Shown here: positions 56,760-64,000 of the stretch, in pieces
Numbering within the stretch: the stretch's first letter is position 1
How the letters are laid out: each line of letters starts with the position of its first letter
Source of the DNA: Kordiimonas sp.
Lineage (GTDB): Bacteria; Pseudomonadota; Alphaproteobacteria; Sphingomonadales; Emcibacteraceae
NCBI GenBank assembly: GCA_002700365.1
Contig: PADB01000009.1
Location: 160,387 to 224,386, forward strand
Reading direction: 5' to 3'
DNA: 64,000 nucleotides
Translations under genes and position numbers: made by a program
The notes under the pieces: generated by a model
Told to the model about the DNA's origin: nothing
What the model saw: only the letters and a program-made list of their open reading frames with translations
Database searches by the model: none

Positions 56760-57401
56760 ATGGCTTGGACACGCGAACAAATGGCCGAACGCGCCGCACA
56801 AGAGCTCCGTGATGGATTTTATGTCAATCTGGGAATCGGGATCCCCACCTTGGTGGCAAATTTTATTCCGGAAGGTATGCATGTCACGCTGCAAAGTGAA
56901 AACGGCATGTTGGGTATGGGCCCGTTCCCCTATGAAGGTGAAGAAGATCCTGATCTGATTAATGCCGGAAAGCAAACTATCACTGAACTCCCGCAAACCA
57001 GCTATTTTTCATCCGCAGATAGTTTTGGCATGGTGCGCGGTGGTCACATCGACCTCTCAATTCTTGGGGCGATGCAGGTCGCCCAGAATGGTGATTTAGC
57101 AAACTGGATGATCCCCGGCAAAATGGTAAAAGGCATGGGCGGGGCAATGGACCTGGTTGCCGGTGTGAAGCGCGTGGTCGTCATCATGGATCACAATGCC
57201 CGTGATGGGTCGCCCAAATTACTGAAAGCATGTGACCTGCCGCTCACGGGTCAGGGGGTTGTCGACATGATTATCAGTGATGTGGGTGTTTTTGAAATTA
57301 AGGAGGGCCGCCTGACATTGATCCAGTTGGCACCTGATGTCACCGTTGAGGATGTCAAAGAACGCACCGAAGCTGATTTCACCATCGCAGAAGGGCTATA
57401 A
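56760..57401 (+). CDS. scoB: 3-oxoacid CoA-transferase subunit B
   Basis: A 213-residue beta subunit carrying the catalytic glutamate in SENGMLGMGP. YVNLGIGIPTLVANF and GGAMDLVAGVKRVVVIMDH are also conserved. GGGGAGC precedes the ATG. It works with ScoA upstream, linking ketone-body or polyhydroxyalkanoate metabolism to the TCA cycle. A strong terminator follows. Confidence 0.95.
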   Translation: MAWTREQMAERAAQELRDGFYVNLGIGIPTLVANFIPEGMHVTLQSENGMLGMGPFPYEGEEDPDLINAGKQTITELPQTSYFSSADSFGMVRGGHIDLSILGAMQVAQNGDLANWMIPGKMVKGMGGAMDLVAGVKRVVVIMDHNARDGSPKLLKACDLPLTGQGVVDMIISDVGVFEIKEGRLTLIQLAPDVTVEDVKERTEADFTIAEGL

Positions 57402-57441
57402 TCTCCACGGCAACAGCCCGCCACAACTTCATCCGTAAAAG

Positions 57442-57470
57442 AAGCCCCCGACCTTCCGGGGGCTTTTTTT
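57442..57470 (+). terminator. Terminator of scoAB
   Basis: AAGCCCCCG (57442-57450) pairs with CGGGGGCTT (57457-57465) followed by a run of Ts. Confidence 0.93.
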
Positions 57471-57588
57471 TATGCCCTGAGAGCCCGCTAACACACTTGC
57501 AAACACGACTTTTTTAATTGACATTACGTCATAAACTTATCCATGATGCAGCGTCATATTTTTTAATCGTAATCTAATTGGGGGGATT

Positions 57589-58545
57589 ATGCTTTTACGC
57601 TCTAAGCACTCTCGCATTCTCTGTACTGCCGCTGTTCTTTTATCTTCTGCGGCTATTACCACACCTACGCTTGCCCTTGATACAACTGCTGCACTAGCAC
57701 AAGCATCCTCAGCACAGGCACAAAAAAAGCTCAAACTCAAACTCGCGCTCGGCCGTTTCACCAACGAAACCGTTTACGGCAAAAGCTTGCTGCGCGATCA
57801 GGATCTTGACCCTCTTGGCAAACAGGCCGCGGATATCTTATCCACCTACCTAATCCAAAGCGGCAAATTTATGGTCTTTGAACGACCCGATCTTGTGAAG
57901 ATCCAAAGAGAACAGAATGTCTCTGGCCAAGCCGCCGACAGTAATCTAATCGGTGCTGATACACTGATCCTTGGCTCTGTTGTCGAATTTGGCCGCACAA
58001 CAGATGGCAAACGCGGCCTTTTCAATAAAAAGAAAATCCAGCGGGCCCATGCGAAGGTTGCCATCCGCCTTGTGGACGTCAAAACCGGTCATGTATTTCA
58101 CTCTGCCACCGGGCAGGGCGAAGCTAATACCGAAACAAGTACAGTGCTGGGTATGGGTAGCTCCTCTAAGTATAACGCCACCCTCAGCGACAAGGTCCTC
58201 TCCCTTGCTATTGAAGATGTGATCGAAGAACTGATCAACACCTTATCCGGACGCACATGGAAAACGGACATTCTGAAAGTAAGCGACAAGACCGTCTTTA
58301 TCTCTGGTGGCAAAACCCAAGGCTTGCAAGTCGGCGACAAACTCACCGTTATGAAAGCTGGTGAAACCATCCAAAGCGGACAAACAGGCTTTAATATCGC
58401 TTTACCACCTGAGAAAGTAGGTGAGCTGGAAGTAGTCTCCCTCTTTGGCGATAGTGAACTTAACGAAGGTGCCGTCACTCGATTAACAACCGGTACACTC
58501 GAAAACGGCCGCCCTGAAGGTCTGTTTGTCACAACGCCACAATAA
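57589..58545 (+). CDS. CsgG/HfaB-family outer-membrane assembly protein
   Basis: A 318-residue exported protein with a signal peptide (ILCTAAVLLSSAAITTPTLA). It has the CsgG fold pattern: LGRFTNETVYGKSLL, a DILSTYLIQSGKFMVFERPD strand-helix unit, GADTLILGSVVEFG and RLVDVKTGHVFHSATGQG. CsgG forms an outer-membrane secretion pore for curli, but related proteins also sit in lipoprotein operons with GNA1162-like partners. No lipobox cysteine is seen, unlike classical CsgG. GGGGGGA precedes the ATG. It is the first of four co-directional envelope genes. Confidence 0.88.
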   Translation: MLLRSKHSRILCTAAVLLSSAAITTPTLALDTTAALAQASSAQAQKKLKLKLALGRFTNETVYGKSLLRDQDLDPLGKQAADILSTYLIQSGKFMVFERPDLVKIQREQNVSGQAADSNLIGADTLILGSVVEFGRTTDGKRGLFNKKKIQRAHAKVAIRLVDVKTGHVFHSATGQGEANTETSTVLGMGSSSKYNATLSDKVLSLAIEDVIEELINTLSGRTWKTDILKVSDKTVFISGGKTQGLQVGDKLTVMKAGETIQSGQTGFNIALPPEKVGELEVVSLFGDSELNEGAVTRLTTGTLENGRPEGLFVTTPQ

Positions 58546-58571
58546 TCTGATTTAGAAGACGGAGAACAACA

Positions 58572-58880
58572 ATGTTAAGAGTTCTAGCTCTGACCATGTG
58601 TCTTGTCCTTGCAGCATGCGGCAGCATGCCCAAGCATTACAACACCCGTGGCACTGATACCCCTGAAATTTCAATCATGAACGCACCTGAAGGCAGCACC
58701 CTGCTTTTGGACGGCCAAAACATCGGGGCCGTTACTGCTGAACGCCATATTATACCCGTGGCTAAAGGCAGTCACGACATAAGTATTATGAATGCCGGCA
58801 GCGTTATTTATGAACGCACAATCTTTATCGAGAACGGCACACGTAAAGAAATTGATCTCAGTACGATACCAACAAAATAA
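58572..58880 (+). CDS. Small lipoprotein with PEGA-like fold
   Basis: A 102-residue protein with lipobox LAAC (MCLVLAACGS, cysteine ~17). The mature part has a PEGA-like beta pattern: ISIMNAPEGSTLLLDGQNIG followed by a second ISIMNAGS strand. GGAG precedes the ATG. It is inserted between the CsgG-type gene and the DUF4810 gene, a position that usual csgG-DUF4810-DUF799 sets lack. Role unknown, probably structural in the envelope. Confidence 0.75.
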   Translation: MLRVLALTMCLVLAACGSMPKHYNTRGTDTPEISIMNAPEGSTLLLDGQNIGAVTAERHIIPVAKGSHDISIMNAGSVIYERTIFIENGTRKEIDLSTIPTK

Positions 58881-58910
58881 CCTTACATAAATTAGGGGGA
58901 TACCAATCTA

Positions 58911-59279
58911 ATGAATAGTAGATTTATCAAAATTACAGCGATGATTGGGCTAGTTTTCAGCCTGTCCGCCTGTATGAAAAACACCAAGTATGAATGGGGG
59001 AACTATAACCAGGACCTTCTGGATTACTATTATGATGGCGATTTGAACGAATTCGCCCAATCACTGGAAAAGAACCTTACAAAGGCAGAAGAAAAAGGAA
59101 GTGTTCCACCTGGCCTTTATGCTGAATACGGCTATATCCTGCTGCAACAGGGCGATGCAAATAAAGCCATCCTTTACTTCCAGAAAGAAAAAAATGCATG
59201 GCCTGAATCTGCATATCTGATGGAAAAAGTCATCACACGTCTTTCACCAAAACAATCTGCCCAGGCAGATACCCTGTAA
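58911..59279 (+). CDS. DUF4810-family lipoprotein
   Basis: A 122-residue lipoprotein (lipobox LSAC in GLVFSLSACMKN). The mature part starts KYEWGNYNQDLLDYYY, the family opening, and continues into a TPR-like helical pair (PPGLYAEYGYILLQQGDANK). DUF4810 proteins occur with CsgG- and DUF799-family genes in proteobacteria, and function is unknown. AGGGGG precedes the ATG. Confidence 0.88.
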   Translation: MNSRFIKITAMIGLVFSLSACMKNTKYEWGNYNQDLLDYYYDGDLNEFAQSLEKNLTKAEEKGSVPPGLYAEYGYILLQQGDANKAILYFQKEKNAWPESAYLMEKVITRLSPKQSAQADTL

Positions 59280-59297
59280 GCTCAAGGAGATCAGACG

Positions 59298-60017
59298 ATG
59301 ACAAAATCTATCAAACTTCTTATCGCCCTGGCCATTACAGTGACGATTTCTGCATGTGCCAGTACAAAAGAAAGCAAAGACTACACAGCTTTCCGTGAAG
59401 CAAACCCAAGATCTGTCGTGATTGTTCCTGTGATCAATCACTCAACAGAAGCACTGGCCGCTGACCTATTCCTATCAACGCTGTCTCAGCCTCTGGCGGA
59501 ACGTGGCTACTACGTGTTCCCGAACTATATGGTCAAGCATCTGATGGAAAGCGATGGCCTCGCAGACCCAATGCTGGTGCACACAGCAAATCCATCGGAT
59601 GTGGCATCGCTATTTGGCGCAGACACCGTGTTTTATGTGGAAATTCTCGATTGGACAGCAAAATATGCCTTAGTTTCATCTGGGATCAACGTCCACTTTA
59701 TCTATTCTCTACGCGATGGCAAAACAGGCCAGCTGCTATGGCAGGATGAAGAAGCCTTTTTCCACCAAACTTCGGGTGGTTCGGGCAATATCTTTGCTGA
59801 CATGATCACCGCAGCGATCACGACAGCTGTTGACAACGCTCGTGCGGACTATACCCCTGCCGCCAATGCGGCGACAAATCAGGCAATTGCCCTTGATGGT
59901 CAAGGCCTTCCATTTGGGCCTTATGCTGACCAATATCAAAAGGATACATCACAATTCCCAAGTTCCGGCTCAGGGGTTGTCAGTGATGCCACGACAAAGG
60001 CGGTATTCCAGCAGTAA
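59298..60017 (+). CDS. DUF799/GNA1162-family lipoprotein
   Basis: A 239-residue lipoprotein (lipobox ISACA, cysteine ~21) of the family containing Neisseria GNA1162. Conserved features seen are SVVIVPVINHSTEALAADLF, GADTVFYVEILDWTAKYA and YSLRDGKTGQLLWQ. The fold resembles the TolB/CsgG-associated alpha/beta domain. Last gene of the operon, followed by a terminator. It probably works with the CsgG-type protein in an outer-membrane complex. Confidence 0.88.
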   Translation: MTKSIKLLIALAITVTISACASTKESKDYTAFREANPRSVVIVPVINHSTEALAADLFLSTLSQPLAERGYYVFPNYMVKHLMESDGLADPMLVHTANPSDVASLFGADTVFYVEILDWTAKYALVSSGINVHFIYSLRDGKTGQLLWQDEEAFFHQTSGGSGNIFADMITAAITTAVDNARADYTPAANAATNQAIALDGQGLPFGPYADQYQKDTSQFPSSGSGVVSDATTKAVFQQ

Positions 60018-60039
60018 TACCTAACCGATATCCCTACAA

Positions 60040-60065
60040 AAAGCCCCCGCATCGCCGGGGGCTTT
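60040..60065 (+). terminator. Terminator of the CsgG operon
   Basis: AAAGCCCCCG pairs with CGGGGGCTTT around a short loop; only a short T-rich tract follows. Confidence 0.85.
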
Positions 60066-60216
60066 ACTTATGATAACAGCACGCATGTAATGATGGGCGC
60101 CCGACGCTTCCATTGCGCCAAATCCCTGCGTTACGTCACATCGCCACATAAACAGGTCCTTCTTAATTCTTTGATGGCCTTTGCCTTATTTGTTTCCTTC
60201 CCCTGACAACGGGTGT

Positions 60217-61182
60217 ATGGATATCTGTAAAACCTACGAAACCACCGGATTTCAGATGGCACCACAGGCAGAGAATACCGCGCGTCCCGATAATGTCTTG
60301 CTGGCATCGGTCTATATGCTGATTTCCTGTCTCGCCTTTGTGGGAATATGGACATGCACACGTTATCTTATCGTTGATATGCACCCCTTTCTGGTGGCCT
60401 TTTACCGTACGGCCTTCGGCCTTCTTTTTCTGTTACCCACGGCACTACGCGGCCGTCACCTGCGCATTCAGCATCGCGCAAACCTCCCCCTTTTTGCACT
60501 GCGGGCCTTAATGTCCTGCATCACGGTATTTTCCATGTTTTATGCGGTCGGGGCCTTACCATTAACCGATGCCGTGGCCTATAGCTATGCGGCACCAATA
60601 TTTGCAACGTTAGGGGCAGCCCTGTTCCTCAAGGAAAAATTACATCTTCCGCGCATCGCTACGGTAATCACCGGTTTTATTGGCATGCTGATTTTGATGC
60701 GACCTGGTATCAATACGATCAATGCCGGGGTTATGGCAGCTCTTCTCGCCTCTGTCAGCATTGCCGGGGTTATTTTGACAATGAAAAGGCTCAGTGCCAG
60801 GGATGAAAACCCCCAGACTATTGCGGCACAGGGCTTCGTGATGATGTTACCCATTGTTATTCCCATTGCCATTTACCACTGGTACTGGCCCAATTGGCAA
60901 CAGCTATTGCTTTTGTGCGGTGTCGGGGCTTTTTCGGCTATTTCCCAAACATTTCTCGGTAAGTCCTTATCGCAGGCCGATGCCTCCGCCGTGATCCCCA
61001 TAGATTTCACCCGGCTGATCTTTGCCGCCCTCGTCGGATTTGTCCTGTTTGCTGAACAACCGGATATCTACAGTTTTATTGGTGCCGGGGTCATTCTTGC
61101 GAGTTCTATCTATGCGGCGCACCGCGAAGCCTTACATGCCCGGCGCGAAAAGGCGGCTATTCTGCCTCATGACGGGTCTTAA
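60217..61182 (+). CDS. EamA/DMT-superfamily exporter (first of a pair)
   Basis: A 321-residue inner-membrane transporter with about ten membrane helices in two EamA halves. Conserved DMT features include YRTAFGLLFLLPTAL, SYAAPIFATLGAALFLKE and the second-half DFTRLIFAALVGFVLFAEQP. Substrate unknown (metabolites or amino acids). I start at ATG 60217; a TTG 12 codons earlier has no support. Stop is 2 bp before the second EamA gene. Confidence 0.88.
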   Translation: MDICKTYETTGFQMAPQAENTARPDNVLLASVYMLISCLAFVGIWTCTRYLIVDMHPFLVAFYRTAFGLLFLLPTALRGRHLRIQHRANLPLFALRALMSCITVFSMFYAVGALPLTDAVAYSYAAPIFATLGAALFLKEKLHLPRIATVITGFIGMLILMRPGINTINAGVMAALLASVSIAGVILTMKRLSARDENPQTIAAQGFVMMLPIVIPIAIYHWYWPNWQQLLLLCGVGAFSAISQTFLGKSLSQADASAVIPIDFTRLIFAALVGFVLFAEQPDIYSFIGAGVILASSIYAAHREALHARREKAAILPHDGS

Positions 61183-61184
61183 CG

Positions 61185-62123
61185 ATGGCCATGACTGAAA
61201 AAACGGCTCCCCGGCAGGACACCAAACAATCCCAGAATAATCTTTTGGGTATTGGCTTCATTATGGCAGCGGGCCTCAGCATGACCCTTTCTTTTTTGGT
61301 CATCAAAACCGCCAGTCAAAGCGTTGGCAGTTTTGAGACACTATTCTTCCGCAGCATTATCAGCATGCTTATCGTTCTCGTCATGTCACGACAACAGGGA
61401 CTTACCATCCTGCATACAGAACAACCGGGAAAATTGCTATTTCGCACGCTGATGATTTCCATCTCCATGGTCACCATGTATCTCGCGTTAAAGGAATTAC
61501 CGCTGGTACAGGTCATGTCCATACAATTTTCACGCCCTATTTATGTGTTAGTGCTAGCGGCTTTATTTTTAGGGGAAAAAGTACGCCTACCGCGTTCTGT
61601 GGCCACCTTCGTTGGCTTTATCGGCGTGCTGATTATTTTACGCCCCGGTGATGACATGCACCCCGCTATGCTGATGATGGTGGGCGGCGTCATGTGTTCT
61701 GCCATCGTACCAATCCTGACCCGTAAACTGACAAAAACTGATAAAACCTCCACCTTGATGATTTATGGCAGTATAGGCCCTTTGCTGATTTCCCTCATAC
61801 CCACATATTATTATTGGGTAACCCCGGACATTCCCACATTGGCCATGCTCATCTTTTTGGGCTTTTCATCGGCCATGACGCAATATTGCATCGTTCGGGC
61901 TTTCACTTATGGCGAAGCCTCTGTGGTTTCCCCATTTGATTACACCCGGCTTATTTTCGTAACAGCGGCCGGCTATATCGTCTTTGCTGAAATTCCCGAT
62001 CAATATACGATTATCGGGACAATTATCATTTGCGGGTCCAGCCTGTTTATTGCCTGGCGACAGGCCATCAAACAGCGCCGCAGCACCTCCGTCCCCCCCG
62101 ACGAACAGGTCAACAAATCCTAA
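61185..62123 (+). CDS. EamA/DMT-superfamily exporter (second of a pair)
   Basis: A 312-residue paralogue of the preceding transporter, also with ten helices and two EamA domains (SRPIYVLVLAALFLGEKVRL and FDYTRLIFVTAAGYIVFAEIP). The short 2-bp gap implies co-translation, and the two may form a heterodimer or act on related substrates. N-terminus MAMTEKTAPRQDTK is soluble. Followed by convergent DUF1232. Confidence 0.88.
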   Translation: MAMTEKTAPRQDTKQSQNNLLGIGFIMAAGLSMTLSFLVIKTASQSVGSFETLFFRSIISMLIVLVMSRQQGLTILHTEQPGKLLFRTLMISISMVTMYLALKELPLVQVMSIQFSRPIYVLVLAALFLGEKVRLPRSVATFVGFIGVLIILRPGDDMHPAMLMMVGGVMCSAIVPILTRKLTKTDKTSTLMIYGSIGPLLISLIPTYYYWVTPDIPTLAMLIFLGFSSAMTQYCIVRAFTYGEASVVSPFDYTRLIFVTAAGYIVFAEIPDQYTIIGTIIICGSSLFIAWRQAIKQRRSTSVPPDEQVNKS

Positions 62124-62179
62124 TCCCTGTGTCTGTTCTTATGCCACCCGTTCTTATGACATCAGCCAAATGGCCCGCG

Positions 62180-62641
62180 TCATTCGGACAAACTGCGCCT
62201 GTCACCACGTAAGAACTTTTCTGCCCGCTCCATATGGTCTGGTGTCATGTGTTCGCGGACCATAGCAATGGTCGCCATCAATACGGACAAATCATCCCCG
62301 TAACCCACGACCGCCATAAAGTCCGGTATCAAATCGGTAGGGATTACAAAATATGCCAGCGCCCCCATTAACAAGGCCTTGGCTTTAAAGGGTGTTTTTG
62401 GATCTACCGCACAATAATAGCCTGCGACTAAATCTTTCGCGAACGGCAATCGTCCCGCCAACTTGCGTACTTTGCGTCCGAACCCGGCCTTGACGATACG
62501 TTCATTACGCCCCCATTGCTGCGGGTTAATGAAACGACGGCTACGTGCCAGAAGTGTCTCGTCTGTCTTTGCATCCTTTCGACGCTTGGAATCACTCTGT
62601 GGCTGCGGGTCACTTGGTTGAGAACGAAAAATCGACATCAT
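62180..62641 (-). CDS. DUF1232 (YkvA-like) membrane protein
   Basis: A 153-residue protein. A hydrophilic N-terminal half precedes the DUF1232 core (about 75-125) with KALLMGALAYFVIPTDLIPDFM and a following GYGDDLSVL, the family signature of a short membrane-embedded region. Function unknown. Starts ATG-ATG at 62641. Confidence 0.88.
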   Translation of the reverse strand: MMSIFRSQPSDPQPQSDSKRRKDAKTDETLLARSRRFINPQQWGRNERIVKAGFGRKVRKLAGRLPFAKDLVAGYYCAVDPKTPFKAKALLMGALAYFVIPTDLIPDFMAVVGYGDDLSVLMATIAMVREHMTPDHMERAEKFLRGDRRSLSE

Positions 62642-62652
62642 TTATGCCCCTT

Positions 62653-62955
62653 TTAGGTCGCCTCTTTATCCATAACCAGCCTGTCCATAATTTGTGCCAT
62701 TTCTTGGTCCAGCAACGTCACCCCACCCGCGTCATGAGTGCGCAATGTCACCTCCACTTTATTATAAACGTTAAACCATTCAGGATGGTGATCCATACGT
62801 TCTGCCTGCATCGCAACCTGGGTCATAAAACCAAAGGCCTGTATGAAATCATCAAAAACAAATGACCGTTGCAACGCCTGACCATCATCAGACAATGTCC
62901 ATGCAGGCAATATTTCCCGTACGGCCCCAAGGGCCTCTGCAGATAGTTTATCCAT
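62653..62955 (-). CDS. phhB: 4a-hydroxytetrahydrobiopterin dehydratase (pterin-4a-carbinolamine dehydratase)
   Basis: A 100-residue PCD/DCoH-fold protein recycling the oxidised pterin from aromatic amino-acid hydroxylases. The motif [18 protein letters not shown] with its histidine pair is the active site. The ATG at 62955 is preceded by GAGGGAGAAG and overlaps the sirtuin stop by 8 bp, indicating coupling. No phenylalanine hydroxylase gene is nearby, so the protein may serve another pterin function. Confidence 0.9.
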   Translation of the reverse strand: MDKLSAEALGAVREILPAWTLSDDGQALQRSFVFDDFIQAFGFMTQVAMQAERMDHHPEWFNVYNKVEVTLRTHDAGGVTLLDQEMAQIMDRLVMDKEAT

Positions 62956-63673
62956 GCTTCTCCCTCTCTGAACGAAGTAATTGATTGACATAATGGGGAA
63001 CAATTTCCGTTGCCGGGCCATAGTATTGTATATCGAACGGGGAATTGCCCTGTGACGGTTCCAAATTCAGCTCTACTGTTTGCGCCCGGCCCTGCTCTTG
63101 AACGGCCGCCGCAAACCCCGCTGCCGGGTACACGGTTCCCGATGTTCCGATCGAAATAAAAAGATCGCACTGGGCCAACATCATCTGAATTTCCGGCATA
63201 TGGTGGGGCATCTCTCCAAACCAAACGATATGCGGCCGCAATCGCCCAATCTCACCGCATGTGGGGCATTTGTCTTGCCGGGTCGCGTTGCCCGCCCAGT
63301 CATGCACCCCGCCACAAGCCATGCATCGCATTTGATTCAAACATCCATGCATGTGCCACAGGTTGCGGCTCCCCGCCGCCTCATGCAGGCCATCCACATT
63401 CTGTGTAATAATGTCCACCTGCCCGTCAAATGCGCTCTCCAATCGGGCCAGCGCAAGATGGGCTGCATTCGGCTGTGCCTTCTCTGCCGCACGGCGGCGC
63501 ATATTGTAAAAATCCAGCACAACATCAGGACGCGCGGCAAAAGCTTCGAGCGTGGCTAATTCCATCAGGTCATATTTTTCCCACAAACCGCCGCCATCGC
63601 GATACGTCTCAAGACCTGATTCTGCAGAAATTCCTGCCCCTGTCAGAATCACGATACGTTCCCCTGACCTCAC
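62948..63673 (-). CDS. cobB: NAD-dependent protein deacylase (sirtuin, CobB-like)
   Basis: A 241-residue Sir2-family enzyme. The NAD-binding [28 protein letters not shown] and catalytic histidine in HMHGCL are present, with four zinc cysteines in [10 protein letters not shown] and CPTCGE. The FYNMRRR segment carries the Tyr and Arg that select succinyl/malonyl-lysine in class III sirtuins, so desuccinylase activity is expected. Overlaps the pterin dehydratase gene. Confidence 0.95.
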   Translation of the reverse strand: MRSGERIVILTGAGISAESGLETYRDGGGLWEKYDLMELATLEAFAARPDVVLDFYNMRRRAAEKAQPNAAHLALARLESAFDGQVDIITQNVDGLHEAAGSRNLWHMHGCLNQMRCMACGGVHDWAGNATRQDKCPTCGEIGRLRPHIVWFGEMPHHMPEIQMMLAQCDLFISIGTSGTVYPAAGFAAAVQEQGRAQTVELNLEPSQGNSPFDIQYYGPATEIVPHYVNQLLRSEREKHG

Positions 63674-63930
63674 CCTCTTGTCCTCAAATTCCTGAAAGCT
63701 CTGGTCTTCATTCTACGGCTCAACTCTTCTTATCCACCCTGACGTCCGGCCCGCTCCAGTACATGTTCCGCGTCACGTCATTATGCAAATGAGTCACTCT
63801 TTTCTCACAAGTTATTCTCTCATGCGGCGCACATCATGTGAAGGCAAAACCATGAATTACCTATTCACTTTATGCAGGCCTTAGGCCATGATACGCGCGC
63901 TAAAGTAATAACGATGACTGTGGAAATTAC

Positions 63931-64000
63931 ATGATTAAAGTACTGTTTGTCTGTATGGGAAATATTTGTCGTTCCCCGACCGCAGAAGCTGTCTTTCGGC
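63931..64000 (+). CDS. Low-molecular-weight protein-tyrosine phosphatase, 3'-truncated by window edge
   Basis: Only the first 23 codons are visible, starting MIKVLFVCMGNICRSPTAEA. This is the P-loop C-x5-R of LMW-PTPs (CMGNICRS, with cysteine at residue 8 and arginine at 14). Such enzymes dephosphorylate tyrosine kinases, often in polysaccharide regulation. The rest lies beyond the window. Confidence 0.93.
   Translation, partial: MIKVLFVCMGNICRSPTAEAVFR

Overview
The window is chromosomal DNA of an alphaproteobacterium. Support comes from the gene sets rpmI-rplT-pheS-pheT, YggT-DUF167-FolD and IalB, an alphaproteobacterial-style ArsR with a C-terminal CC...C motif, and a PEP-CTERM protein. 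The genus cannot be fixed from sequence reading alone; a free-living, probably marine Rhodospirillales, Kordiimonadales or Emcibacterales-like lineage is my guess. Coding density is high, and genes are in short operons on both strands. Both ends are cut: an RND efflux pump lacks its first ~25-30 residues on the left, and a low-molecular-weight tyrosine phosphatase has only its first 23 codons on the right.

Layout. 0-12.5 kb is mostly housekeeping: RND pump, TraB/GumN-type protein, rpmI-rplT-pheS-pheT, a methyltransferase, lepA, rpmF and a small membrane protein. 12.56-16.09 kb is a tRNA-Ser(GGA) gene followed by a 3.4-kb micro-island. A perfect 41-bp copy of the tRNA 3' end closes the island, and it carries essentially one gene, a 1011-residue protein with an N-terminal RelA/SpoT nucleotidyltransferase domain and a very large C-terminal region. 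No integrase is present. A chromosomal methyltransferase and a small HD-domain (MESH1/SpoT-hydrolase-like) gene lie just outside.

17.6-24.0 kb holds five tandem paralogous genes for proteins of 341-352 residues with the architecture of the reductive dehalogenase superfamily: a corrinoid-enzyme-like core followed by two [4Fe-4S] cysteine motifs. They lack a Tat signal, a membrane anchor partner and a fused reductase domain. Facing them, beyond a Kef-type K+/H+ antiporter, is a complete dmpE-F-G-H-type operon (25.9-29.4 kb) for the lower part of a meta-cleavage pathway, turning 4-oxalocrotonate/2-oxopentadienoate into pyruvate and acetyl-CoA. Together they suggest metabolism of aromatic, possibly halogenated, compounds; the link is inferred from position only.

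29.8-35.4 kb looks like a PEP-CTERM/exosortase-associated neighbourhood: a 942-residue PrsT-like TPR protein, a TPR-methyltransferase fusion and a PEP-CTERM protein, with a 9-bp tandem repeat between the last two. 35.8-42 kb contains ArsR, a metallo-beta-lactamase-fold hydrolase, small secreted or anchored proteins, a glutathione transferase, an M17 aminopeptidase, MarR and an NlpC/P60 hydrolase. 42-45.6 kb has a FliL-like protein and a 933-residue beta-propeller (SBBP-repeat) protein, separated by a candidate small RNA on the opposite strand.

45.8-55.8 kb holds YggT, DUF167, folD, a small ORF, argG, a flippase with two glycosyltransferases, rlmN, an IalB-like protein and a SpoU-type RNA methyltransferase. 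56-64 kb holds the 3-oxoacid CoA-transferase pair, a four-gene CsgG/lipoprotein/DUF4810/DUF799 envelope operon, two adjacent EamA exporters, and DUF1232, pterin dehydratase, sirtuin and LMW-PTP genes.

The most interesting parts are the five-copy reductive-dehalogenase-like array, the tRNA-Ser micro-island with the giant RelA/SpoT-domain protein, the candidate sRNA, and the CsgG operon with its extra small lipoprotein.
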